DNA from: Albidovulum sp.
GTDB lineage: Bacteria > Pseudomonadota > Alphaproteobacteria > Rhodobacterales > Rhodobacteraceae
Assembly (NCBI GenBank): GCA_026989275.1
Contig: JALSJQ010000005.1
Coordinates: 1 to 64,000, forward strand
Direction: 5' to 3'
DNA: 64,000 bases
The notes beneath the pieces are model-generated. The model did no database searches and was not told the DNA's origin. It saw nothing but the letters and a program-made list of their open reading frames with translations. Shown here piece after piece: positions 27,822-38,247 of the stretch. Position 1 is the stretch's first letter; the number at the start of each line of letters is the position of its first letter. The translations under genes and the position numbers were made by a program.

Positions 27822-29120
27822 TCAACCTTTCGTCAACCTCTGACGGCGAAGATGGCCCTGCCTGCGGCGAATCTCGCCGTCGAGCGCGTCGATCTCCTCG
27901 ACGAGGATGCGGGCGATCCGGCGGGCGTCGTCGGGCGTGAAGAGGAGCGAGATGCGCATGTCGAGCAATGTGCGCAGGATCTCGTCGGTGCGCGGCAGCG
28001 GTATCCGGGGCACATGCCGCCACATGTCGTGGCGCGAGGTGTAGCCGTGGGGGCGGGGCGCGCCGAACCATTTGAGCACCACGCCGCGCCGCCGCGCCCG
28101 CTCGACGAGCGCGGCCACGGCCGCCGACGGCCAGCCCGGCAGGCGGAACTGGAGCGACGAGCCGACGCGCACCGCCCCCTCGGGCGGCTTTGGCAGGGCG
28201 ACGGCCGGCAGGGCGGCCAGGGCGGTGGCGATGATGTCGTGCAGCCCGTTCCAGCGGGCGACCCGGCCGGCAAGGAGCGGCAGTTGCGGCCGCAGGACGG
28301 CGGCGCGCAGCTCGTCCATGCGTCCCGAGATGTTGGGCGTGGCGGCCACATGGCGGCGGATATGCGCGGCCGGCGGGGCGGCGCCGTGGCGATCGAAGAA
28401 CATGTAGCTGCCCGAGAGCAGGATCGCCCGGGCCATGGCGTCGTCGTCATCGGCGACGAGCAGCCCGCCCTCGCCCGAGTTGAGGTGCTTGTAGCTCTGG
28501 GTCGAGTGGGCGGCGAAGAGCCCGTGGCGCCCCGCCGGCCGGCCGCGCCAGAGCGCGCCGGTGGCATGGGCGCAATCCTCGATCAGGGTCAGCCCCATCG
28601 TTTCGCAAAGGGAAACGATGGCGTCTATGTCCGGGACATGTCCCCGCATGTGCGACAGGAGCAGGCAGGTCGCGCCGCTTTCGCGGGCCTTGGCGGCGAG
28701 GTCCTCGAGATCGATCGCGAGGTTGTCGTCGATCTCGACTAGCACCGGGGTCGCGCCGGCGGCCAGGATCGCGCCCGGCACCGGGGCGAGGGTGAAGCTG
28801 CCGGTCAGCACTCGCGTGCCCGGTCCGGCGCCGGCGGCCCGCAGGGCGGTGGCGAGGGCATATCCGCCCGAGGCGACGGCAAGGGCATGGCGTCGGCCGG
28901 CAAGGGCGGCGAATTCGGCTTCGAGACGGGCGGCCTCGGAGATTTCCCCCCGGGCCGGGTCGGCCGTGTAGCGGTGCAGCCTGCCCGTGGCGAGAAGGGC
29001 CGTGGCGCGCGCGGCCGCTTCGCGGGGCAGGGGTTCCTGCGCGGTGAAATCCCCCTCGAAGATCGGCGCCGCATGTGCCGGTTCGGGCGAAAACGCCATG
29101 TCGCTTGCCTCCTGAGCCAT
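27822..29120 (-). CDS. DegT/DnrJ/EryC1/StrS-family PLP aminotransferase
   Basis: This 432-residue sugar-aminotransferase-type protein has the PLP phosphate and ring contacts in VASGGYALA (near 85) and IEDCAHATGAL (Asp182). The Schiff-base lysine is Lys211 in STQSYKHLNSGEGG. Such enzymes aminate nucleotide-linked keto-sugars for surface glycans or secondary metabolites. The Met at 29120 was chosen because GGAGG lies 6 nt upstream; an ATG at 29201 adds 27 unconserved residues. The gene is isolated, with no sugar dehydratase or glycosyltransferase beside it, so the substrate cannot be guessed. Confidence 0.88.
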   Translation of the reverse strand: MAQEASDMAFSPEPAHAAPIFEGDFTAQEPLPREAAARATALLATGRLHRYTADPARGEISEAARLEAEFAALAGRRHALAVASGGYALATALRAAGAGPGTRVLTGSFTLAPVPGAILAAGATPVLVEIDDNLAIDLEDLAAKARESGATCLLLSHMRGHVPDIDAIVSLCETMGLTLIEDCAHATGALWRGRPAGRHGLFAAHSTQSYKHLNSGEGGLLVADDDDAMARAILLSGSYMFFDRHGAAPPAAHIRRHVAATPNISGRMDELRAAVLRPQLPLLAGRVARWNGLHDIIATALAALPAVALPKPPEGAVRVGSSLQFRLPGWPSAAVAALVERARRRGVVLKWFGAPRPHGYTSRHDMWRHVPRIPLPRTDEILRTLLDMRISLLFTPDDARRIARILVEEIDALDGEIRRRQGHLRRQRLTKG

Positions 29121-30341
29121 GCAAGCCTCCGTTCTCTGCTGCAGCCGCTGCGCTCGGCATCCGGCCATGGGTTCCCGTGCCGAAGCATGCCCTTTCCGCA
29201 CGCGCAGGGAAAGATCGAATGGCCGACCCGCTCCCCCCCGGGCAGGCGGGTGCGAAGGGCCTCTCCCGGAACATGAAGGCGCACCGGCTCGGCCCTTTCG
29301 TAGCGCGTTTCGCCTCTCCGGTCTTTCCGGTGCTCCGGTCGGCCGCGTGCCGACGAGGGCGCTTCTTTCCCGACACGGAGAAACCCTGTCGTGCGATGGC
29401 GGAACACCGCAGGGAGATCCGATCCGGCTCGTTCTTGCCGCACGATGCCCGGAAGCGTTCTGCTGTCTCGGCGGCGGATCTGCGGGGAAGCGGGGAGTTC
29501 CCGCAGATCACGGCCCCCTTGTCCCCATCGCCCGCCCTCTTCGGCGCTTCCGGCGCCTGGCCGCTCCCCGGATTCGAGTGGCGACCGGGGCAGTCCCGGG
29601 CGGGGCGCCGGCCTGCCGCGTGCGATGACGACGAGCCGCCGCCTTTTGCGCGGGGAGAGCTTTCCCGGCCGGTTCGTGCCTTGCATGCGGGTCATGGGGA
29701 CGAAGCCTGCCGTGCGGTGTCGCGGTCTTGCCGGCAAGGTCCCGGATCGGACACGGGGCCGCGAGGGGGCGGGTCTTCTTCCCGTCCCGCTTGCCGATCC
29801 TTCCCACCTGCCTTGCCGAAGGGGATGTCGCGTCCCTTCCGCCCTTGCCGCTCACCGGCACCGATCCGCAGCCGCGTCGGTTGCCCCTCGGGGCGGCGGT
29901 GTGGCGACCGGGGTCTGCCTCGCATATGCGCACCGGTCGCAGGGGGCTGTTCCTCGCGGGGAGATTTGCCCGTTTCGAGATGGAAGAACGCAAAGCCGCT
30001 CCCGGCGCGGGGGCTGTCCCTGCCTAGCGGTCACCGCAGAACGCGGCCCGCTCCGATGCGGCGGCGCTGCGTTGCCGAGCGTGCCGCCGATCGCAGGCCA
30101 TGCGTCTGTCGATGCGCCGTGTCTGTCGATGCGCCGGCAGGTGGAAGTGTCTTCCTCGCGGGACGTGCCGGAGGGCGGTGCTGTTGCGGCGCCTGCTTGC
30201 CTCCCGCGATCGCCGCTGCCGGAAGGGCGCCGGCGCAACCGTCATTCCTGTCCCGAATCCGAGCCGGAAGCGCAGGCGGCGGTTCCGGCAGGCACGGGAG
30301 GATCCTCCCGGAGTGCCCCGGGGAGCGCAGATCGGACCGGA
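29121..30341. other. 1.2 kb stretch without a convincing gene
   Basis: Open frames exist on both strands, but all are Arg/Pro/Cys-rich with no family motif, poor codon bias and no good SD. One clear structure is a hairpin at 29478-29508: ATCTGCGGGGAA pairs with TTCCCGCAGAT over an 8 nt loop, with one bulged G. It lies between the start of the DegT gene and the end of gph. It may be a decayed gene, a long control region or an untranslated RNA. Confidence 0.5.
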
Positions 30342-31049
30342 TCAGCGGTGCTCGGAAAGCGCCAGCCGGGCGAGGGCCCGTTCGATGCCGTCGAAGCTTC
30401 CGAGCAACCCTTCGGGCTCGAGCGTGGCGACGTCGCGCCCGAGCGGGCCGAAGGTGACGAGGAGGCAGGGAATGCCGGCCGCCGCGGCGGCCTGCCGGTC
30501 GGTCGCCGTATCGCCGACGAGCACGGCGCGCTCCGCCAGCCCGCCTGCCGCCGCGATCGTGCGGAGGAGGGGGCGGGGGTCGGGCTTGCGCCACGGGTAG
30601 GTGTCGGCTCCCGCAAGATGGGCGAAACGGTCGAGAATGCCGAGCCGCGCGAGCAAGGCCCGGGCCAGCCCTTCGGGCTTGTTGGTGCAGACGGCAAGGC
30701 CGTGCCCGGCCTCCGCAAGGCGCGCCAGCGCCGCCTCGACCCCGGGATAGAGCCGCGTGTTCCGGTCGAGGTTTTCTCCGTAATATGCGATCAGGAAAGG
30801 GAAATCCTCCTCGACGAGTGGTGCGGTCTCCGCCTCGCCCCGTTCGGGAAAGGCCCGGGCGAAGCCGGCGCGGAGCATCGCCCGTCCCCCCTGAAAGGCG
30901 ATGGCCGCATCCGTGAGCGGATCGAGCCGCACCGCAAGGCGCCGCCGGGCGAAACAGGCATTGGCCGCGGCAATGAGATCGGCCGAGGTGTCGGCCAGGG
31001 TGCCGTCGAGATCGAAGACCACGGTCAGGGGGGGCATGGATGCGGGCAT
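30342..31049 (-). CDS. gph: Phosphoglycolate phosphatase
   Basis: This HAD-superfamily phosphatase removes 2-phosphoglycolate formed by oxygenase reactions or DNA repair. The 235-residue protein has motif I VFDLDGTLADT (nucleophile Asp near residue 12), motif II CTNKP and motif III/IV KPDPRPLL with VGDTATDRQAA. The ATG at 31049 has AAGG about 6 nt upstream; an ATG four codons on and one 20 codons earlier are alternatives. It is divergent from glmU, a common arrangement in Rhodobacteraceae. Confidence 0.93.
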   Translation of the reverse strand: MPASMPPLTVVFDLDGTLADTSADLIAAANACFARRRLAVRLDPLTDAAIAFQGGRAMLRAGFARAFPERGEAETAPLVEEDFPFLIAYYGENLDRNTRLYPGVEAALARLAEAGHGLAVCTNKPEGLARALLARLGILDRFAHLAGADTYPWRKPDPRPLLRTIAAAGGLAERAVLVGDTATDRQAAAAAGIPCLLVTFGPLGRDVATLEPEGLLGSFDGIERALARLALSEHR

Positions 31050-31298
31050 GGCGGGGCCTTGGGCAGAACTTCGCCGAACGGAGCCGCGAAGAGGCGTCGG
31101 ACGGGGCAATGCTGTAACATTCGGAAAGGCCGTGTGAAAGATGACATTTGCAGCTTCGGCGCGAAGCCCCTACTTCTTCCGGCAGCCCATGAGCGACTCG
31201 GCTTCTGCCCGGGGAGCGGCCGGGCGGGGCGTGTGGAAGGTGGCGCGGGGTGCCGGAGGCCCGGGTGCGGGGCGGCCGCGCTTGTCGGGGAGGTTCGA
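31050..31298. promoter_or_regulatory. Divergent control region gph / glmU
   Basis: The 249 bp contain a relatively AT-rich patch (31105-31180) with the small dyad CTTCG-GCG-CGAAG (31154-31166). A convincing sigma-70 pair is not visible. Both promoters must lie here. Confidence 0.4.
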
Positions 31299-32765
31299 AT
31301 GGCCGGGAACGAGGAAGCGCTGGCAGCGGTGATCCTGGCGGCCGGGGCCGGCAGCCGGATGCGCTCGGCGCTGCCCAAGGTGCTGCATCCGGTGGGGGGC
31401 GAGCCGATGATCGCCCATGTGCTGGCGCTGGCCCGCGAGGCCGGGGCGGCGCGGATCGTCGTCGTCGTCGGTCACGGCGGGGAGGAGGTGGCGCGGCGGC
31501 TGCCCGATCTCTTGCCGGAAGGCGCGGCTGCGGCGTCCGGCGAGGCCGGGGCCCTTCCCGGCGCCGGAGGGCACGGGGCGCCCGGCGCAGCGGCACCGGC
31601 GCGGCCCGAAATCGTCTGGCAGCACGAACGGCGCGGCACGGGCCACGCGGTGGCGATGGCGGCGCCGCTTCTGGCGGATTTCCCGGGTGACGTGCTGGTG
31701 CTCTATGGCGACACGCCCCTCATCCGCCCCGAAACCGTCCGGTCCATGCAGGATGCCCGCAGGGCCGGGCATGCGGTGGTGGTGCTCGGCTTTCATGCCG
31801 CCGAGCCCGGCGACTATGGCCGGCTGGTTCGCGGTGCCGACGGCACGCTCGAGCGCATCGTCGAGGCCCGCGACGCCACCGCCGAGGAGCGGGCGATCCC
31901 CCTGTGCAATTCCGGGGTGGTGCTGGCGCGGGCCCGGCTGCTGTTCGATCTTCTCTCCACCCTCGACGACGACAACGCCGCCGGCGAGATCTATCTGACC
32001 GATATCGTCGCCGCCGCCCGTGCCCGCGGCGAGAGCGCCGCCGTCGTCCTCTGCCCCGAGGCCGAAACGCTCGGCGTCAACACGCGGGCCGATCTCGCCC
32101 GGGCCGAGGCCGCCTTCCAGGCGCGCCGCCGCCGGGCGCTTCTCGAGGCCGGGGTGACGCTGGTCGCCCCCGAAACCGTCTTCCTCGCGCGTGACAGCGA
32201 GATCGCCGCCGATGTGGTGATCGAGCCCTTCGTCGTTATCGGGCCGGGGGTGAAGATCGGGCCCGGCGTTCATCTGCACAGCTTTTCCCGTCTCGAGGGC
32301 TGCACGATCGGCTCCGGCGCCACCATCGGCCCCCATGCGCGGTTGCGGCCCGGCACCCGCATCGCCGCCGGGGCGCGGGTGGGCAATTTCGTCGAGATCA
32401 AGAATGCCGAGATCGGCGAAGGGGCCAAGGTCAACCATCTTTCCTATGTCGGCGACGCGTCGGTCGGGGAGGCGGCCAATATCGGCGCCGGCACCATCAC
32501 CTGCAATTATGACGGCGTGATGAAGCACCGCACCGAGATCGGCCCTCGGGCCTTCATCGGCTCGAACACGGCGCTGGTAGCCCCGGTGCGCGTCGGCGCC
32601 GAGGCGATGACGGGCTCGGGCTCGGTCGTCACCGAGGACGTGCCCGACGGGGCGCTGGCCATCGCCCGGGCGCGGCAGGTGACGAAGCCGGGCTTCGCCC
32701 GCCGGCTGATGGCGCGGCTCGGGGCGATGCGGGCACGGTGCGAGAAGGCGGCGGGGCGGGAGTGA
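31299..32765 (+). CDS. glmU: Bifunctional GlmU: glucosamine-1-P acetyltransferase / GlcNAc-1-P uridyltransferase
   Basis: GlmU makes UDP-GlcNAc for peptidoglycan and LPS. The N-terminal pyrophosphorylase domain carries AVILAAGAGSRMRSALPKVLHP and QHERRGTGHAV. The C-terminal left-handed beta-helix carries NAEIGEGAKVNHLSYVGD and NIGAGTITCNYDG, the acetyltransferase active site. At 488 residues it is about 30 longer than usual, mostly from an Ala/Gly/Pro-rich insert near residues 65-100 (EGAAAASGEAGALPGAGG). GGGGAGG precedes the ATG. glmS follows after 81 bp. Confidence 0.96.
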   Translation: MAGNEEALAAVILAAGAGSRMRSALPKVLHPVGGEPMIAHVLALAREAGAARIVVVVGHGGEEVARRLPDLLPEGAAAASGEAGALPGAGGHGAPGAAAPARPEIVWQHERRGTGHAVAMAAPLLADFPGDVLVLYGDTPLIRPETVRSMQDARRAGHAVVVLGFHAAEPGDYGRLVRGADGTLERIVEARDATAEERAIPLCNSGVVLARARLLFDLLSTLDDDNAAGEIYLTDIVAAARARGESAAVVLCPEAETLGVNTRADLARAEAAFQARRRRALLEAGVTLVAPETVFLARDSEIAADVVIEPFVVIGPGVKIGPGVHLHSFSRLEGCTIGSGATIGPHARLRPGTRIAAGARVGNFVEIKNAEIGEGAKVNHLSYVGDASVGEAANIGAGTITCNYDGVMKHRTEIGPRAFIGSNTALVAPVRVGAEAMTGSGSVVTEDVPDGALAIARARQVTKPGFARRLMARLGAMRARCEKAAGRE

Positions 32766-32846
32766 ACCCGCAAGGCGGCTCCCCCGGCGGGCGCCGTTCC
32801 ATGCGGGCAATTCGTTCGGAAGATTGGCGGATCGGGAAATTTCGAC

Positions 32847-34667
<1,821 letters not shown>

Positions 34668-34742
34668 GGGCGCGACGGGCGGCCCCGCCCTTGCTGCCGG
34701 TGCCGGTGCAACGCACGGCCGCCACCACCACCGCCGCCGCCT

Positions 34743-35621
34743 TCAGGGCCTCGAAGCTGCGCGTTCGGCCCGGCTTGCGAGGGTGATGTTGACATGATTG
34801 CCGGCGAAGATCAGCGCCGCCCCGACGAACACGAACGGGTCGAGCGGCTCGCCGTAGAGCACCATGCCGATGATGGCGATGAGCGGCAGGCGGGCGAAGT
34901 CGAGCGGCATCACCACCGAGGCCGGGGCGAGGGCGAGGGCCCGGGTGAAGCAGTAATGGGCCAGGAGCCCGCCCGCGGCGATCACGCTCACCCACAGCCA
35001 GTCGCGCCCTGCCGGCAGGGCGATGTCGAGATCGGCCCCGGCGAAGAGCAGGGCGAGGCCGGCCTGCATCGTCGTCATCCAGAAAAGGATGGCGAGGGCG
35101 CCGTTGCTGCGGGTGAGAACACGGGTGACGAGGGCCGAGCCGGCAAAGCCGATCGCGGCGCCTGCGGCGGCCAGCGTTCCGGGAGAGAGGGTGTCGAGCC
35201 CCGGCCGCACGACGATCAGGATGCCGAGAAAGCCGAGCAGGATCGCCCCGAGACGCCGGGCCCCGAGCCGCTCGTGCAGGAAGAGCGCCGCGCCGAGCGC
35301 CGCCCAGATCGGCGAAGAGAACTCGAGAGCGAAGACCTGCGCCAGCGGCACGGTGAAGATGGCGAAATACCACAGGTTCTGCCCGGCGAAGTGAAAGAGG
35401 TTGCGCAGAAGATGCAGGCCGGGGCGGCGGGGGACGAAGGCCTCCACCCGCCGGCCGGCGAGGATGACGGCCGTCATCAGCCCCATGCCGATCAGCGAGC
35501 GCCAGAGCATGAGCTCGAAGGTGTCGAGCGCATGGGCCAGCTCCCGCCCCGCGACCGCCAGCGCCGAGAAGTTGACGATGGCGCCGATCATCCACAGCGC
35601 TGCCTGGAGGGGGGTGCTCAT
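34743..35621 (-). CDS. EamA/DMT-superfamily transporter
   Basis: This 292-residue inner-membrane protein has ten predicted helices in two EamA repeats; the first repeat ends near ALFLHERLGARRLGAILLGFLGILIVV and the second near MVLYGEPLDPFVFVGAALIFAGN. DMT carriers export metabolites such as amino acids or drugs; the substrate is not evident. It lies 12 bp downstream of the ABM monooxygenase gene on the same strand and probably forms an operon with it. Confidence 0.9.
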   Translation of the reverse strand: MSTPLQAALWMIGAIVNFSALAVAGRELAHALDTFELMLWRSLIGMGLMTAVILAGRRVEAFVPRRPGLHLLRNLFHFAGQNLWYFAIFTVPLAQVFALEFSSPIWAALGAALFLHERLGARRLGAILLGFLGILIVVRPGLDTLSPGTLAAAGAAIGFAGSALVTRVLTRSNGALAILFWMTTMQAGLALLFAGADLDIALPAGRDWLWVSVIAAGGLLAHYCFTRALALAPASVVMPLDFARLPLIAIIGMVLYGEPLDPFVFVGAALIFAGNHVNITLASRAERAASRP

Positions 35622-35633
35622 GCGTCTGTCCCG

Positions 35634-35921
35634 TCAGTCCTTTTCCGTCACGATCTCGTAATTCCGCCGGAGCTCCCGGGTGATGCGCCCCCGGGAGCTG
35701 GCAGCGGCGCGGCGCTGATGTGCCGCGAATGGGGCCTGCGAGACGAAGAGCTCGGCGACGCGAAGCCGCGTCTCGTCTTCGGGGGCGGGCGTGACGGAGA
35801 AGGCAAGGCAGCCCGGCTCGGCCCGGCTTGCCGCCACATGTTCCGGCAATGCCGCCACCTCCGCCCGCCGCCCGGCCGGCGCATGCAGAACCCCTGTCAG
35901 GCGAACCCGCCCCTGCGCCAT
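35634..35921 (-). CDS. Antibiotic-biosynthesis-monooxygenase (ABM) domain protein
   Basis: The 95-residue protein matches the YgiN/ABM dimeric ferredoxin-like fold: VRLTGVLHAPAGRRAEV, EPGCLAFSVTPAPEDETRLRVAELF and FAAHQRRAAAS. Relatives act on quinones, haem or polyketides; some are small stress proteins. GGAGGGG lies about 5 nt before the chosen ATG; an upstream in-frame ATG adds 14 residues. It is coupled to the EamA transporter. Confidence 0.85.
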   Translation of the reverse strand: MAQGRVRLTGVLHAPAGRRAEVAALPEHVAASRAEPGCLAFSVTPAPEDETRLRVAELFVSQAPFAAHQRRAAASSRGRITRELRRNYEIVTEKD

Positions 35922-36320
35922 CGTCCCCTCCATTGTCAGACACATCCCGCCTGCCCCAGCCATCGGCGAATGGCAAGGGGGGTCGGCAACGGTAGGGGCA
36001 TGGGCGTGGCGGAAGGGGATGGCACCCGCCGCGGGCCGGTCGGATGCCGGGCCGACATCAAACGCGAGATCAGACGGCTGCGGGGCAGGATCACCCGGCT
36101 CCGGCGGTGCGGACGCGAACCGGAGCGGGAGATCCGCAAGAGGCGGAGCCGAGTTTCACGCGCGGGGCGGGGTGCAAGCCGCGCACGCTCGTGCCCCAGG
36201 TGCCGGACGATCGCGACCGATCCGCCTGCCGGGCCGCGTTTGCCGGGGTCAGCCGTGGCCTTCAGCCGTGCCGGGCGCGCGGTGCCGGGCGGCGTGCGGC
36301 CCCCTCGTCCGAAGCTCCCC
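35922..36320. other. Intergenic region between the ABM gene and guaA
   Basis: The 399 bp hold the promoter of the ABM-EamA pair and the 3' flank of guaA. One plus-strand frame near 36050-36150 is rich in R/E (IKREIRRLRGRITRL), but it lacks an SD and a good codon bias. I see no RNA gene or clear terminator. Confidence 0.4.
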
Positions 36321-37910
36321 TCATTCCCACTCGATGGTGCCGGGAGGCTTGGAGGTGATGTCGTAGGTGACGCGGTTGATTCCCGGCACCTCGTTGATGA
36401 TGCGCGTGGCCGTCTCGCCGAGAAATTCGTGCGAGAAGGGGTAGTAGTCGGCCGTCATGCCGTCGACCGAGGTGACCGCCCTGAGCGCGCAGGCATGATC
36501 GTAGGTGCGTCCGTCTCCCATCACCCCGACGGTCCGCACCGGCAGGAGCACGGCGAAGGCCTGCCAGATCTCGTCGTAAAGCCCGTGCCTGCGGATCTGG
36601 TCGATGAAGATGGCGTCGGCCTTGCGCAGGATCGCCAGCTTCTCGCGGGTGACCTCGCCCGGGCAGCGGATCGCGAGCCCCGGCCCCGGAAAGGGGTGGC
36701 GGCCGATGAAACGCTCCGGCAGGCCGAGTTCGCGGCCGAGCGCCCGCACCTCGTCCTTGAAGAGCTCGCGCAGCGGCTCGACCAGCTTCATGCCCATCTT
36801 TTCGGGCAGCCCGCCGACATTGTGATGCGACTTGATGGTCACGCTCGGCCCGCCCGCCACCGAGACGCTCTCGATCACGTCGGGATAGAGCGTGCCCTGG
36901 GCGAGGAATTCGGCGCCACCCGCTGCCTTCGCATGCTTCTCGAACACCTCGACGAACAGCCGGCCGATGATCTTGCGCTTCTCCTCCGGGTCCGAGACGC
37001 CCTCGAGGGCACCGAGGAAGAGATCGCTCTCGTCGGCATGGATCAGCGGGATGTTGTAATGGTCGCGGAACATGCCGACCACATCTTCCGCCTCACCCGC
37101 GCGCATCAGCCCCGTATCGACGAAGACGCAGGTCAGCCGGTCGCCGATCGCCTCGTGAACGAGCACGGCGGCCACCGAACTGTCCACCCCGCCCGAAAGC
37201 CCGCAGATCACCCGCCCCTCGGGGCCGACCTGTTCGCGGATGCGGGCGATGGCCTCGTCCTTGTAGGCCTTCATCGTCCAGTCGCCGGAAAAGCCGGCGA
37301 TGTTGCGGGCGAAATTCGCCAGAAGCCGTGCGCCGCGCGGCGTGTGATGCACCTCTGGGTGGAACTGCACGCCGTAGAAGCGGCGCCGGGGGTCACCGAT
37401 GATGGCGAAGGGCGCGCCGGGGGAGGTGCCGTAGACCTCGAAACCCGGCGGCAGGGCCGTCACCCGGTCGCCATGGCTCATCCACACCTCCTCGGGGCCG
37501 TTCTCGAACAGCCCCTCGAAGAGCGGATCGTTCGCGTGTTCGCCGGCGGGGCTGACATGGGCGCGGCCGAACTCGCCGGCATGCCCGCCCTCGACCGAGC
37601 CGCCGAGCTGCACGGTCATCACCTGCTGGCCGTAGCAGATGCCGAGTACCGGCACGCCGAGGGCGAAGATCTCGGGCGCGGCGCGCGGGCTGCCCGCCTC
37701 GAGCACGCTCGCCGGGCCGCCCGAAAGGATCACCCCCTTCGGGCGGATCTCCTCGAGAAGCGCCGGCGTTACCCGGTTGTAGGGGTGGATCTCGGCATGG
37801 ACATGGGCCTCGCGGAGCCGCCGGGCGATGAGCTGGGTGACCTGGGAGCCGAAATCGACGACCAGCATCGTCTCGTGCGGCCTTGTGGCGGGGGCGGGGG
37901 TCTCGGTCAT
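36321..37910 (-). CDS. guaA: GMP synthase (glutamine-hydrolysing)
   Basis: GuaA aminates XMP to GMP. The 529-residue protein has the class I glutaminase domain (catalytic Cys in [10 protein letters not shown], His/Glu in [11 protein letters not shown]) and the PP-loop of the synthetase domain ([13 protein letters not shown]). The C-terminal dimerisation domain ends in [25 protein letters not shown] precedes the ATG. It appears to be monocistronic. Confidence 0.98.
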   Translation of the reverse strand: MTETPAPATRPHETMLVVDFGSQVTQLIARRLREAHVHAEIHPYNRVTPALLEEIRPKGVILSGGPASVLEAGSPRAAPEIFALGVPVLGICYGQQVMTVQLGGSVEGGHAGEFGRAHVSPAGEHANDPLFEGLFENGPEEVWMSHGDRVTALPPGFEVYGTSPGAPFAIIGDPRRRFYGVQFHPEVHHTPRGARLLANFARNIAGFSGDWTMKAYKDEAIARIREQVGPEGRVICGLSGGVDSSVAAVLVHEAIGDRLTCVFVDTGLMRAGEAEDVVGMFRDHYNIPLIHADESDLFLGALEGVSDPEEKRKIIGRLFVEVFEKHAKAAGGAEFLAQGTLYPDVIESVSVAGGPSVTIKSHHNVGGLPEKMGMKLVEPLRELFKDEVRALGRELGLPERFIGRHPFPGPGLAIRCPGEVTREKLAILRKADAIFIDQIRRHGLYDEIWQAFAVLLPVRTVGVMGDGRTYDHACALRAVTSVDGMTADYYPFSHEFLGETATRIINEVPGINRVTYDITSKPPGTIEWE

Positions 37911-38247
37911 CTCGATCCTCTCGACTGGGCCGGCTTCGGGCGGTGCAGAGGGCGTTGCGCCGGGCCGAGGCGGCGCCGGGTCGCTTTCCTGCCGGCCTGT
38001 TAGTTGCTCGCGGGGCGAATCGCAAGGATGGGCGGCCCGGAGGGTGGCAGCGGCCGGGCCGGATCGAGGAGGGCGATGTCGCTCGGAAGCCCGGGAAGGC
38101 CGCTAACGGTCGGCGACGGATCCGCCGTGCGCTGTATCGCTGTATCCGTGAAGGGCGCGAGCCCCCGAAGGGCGGGGCGCCCGCGGCGCGCGGGGCCTTC
38201 GGCGCGACGGGGCGCGGCGCGAGCGATGCAGGGGAGGGCGGCGGAAG
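37911..38247. other. Divergent region guaA / methyltransferase
   Basis: These 337 bp must hold the guaA promoter and that of the MttB-like gene. I see no strong promoter pair, riboswitch or RNA gene. The last bases form the SD GGGAGGGCGG of the downstream gene. Confidence 0.35.

Noticed and set aside
29075-30457. Plus-strand frame of about 460 codons in the empty stretch
   Set aside because: Its first part is antisense to the DegT start and its end is antisense to gph. The translation is Arg/Cys/Pro-rich with no motif or SD.
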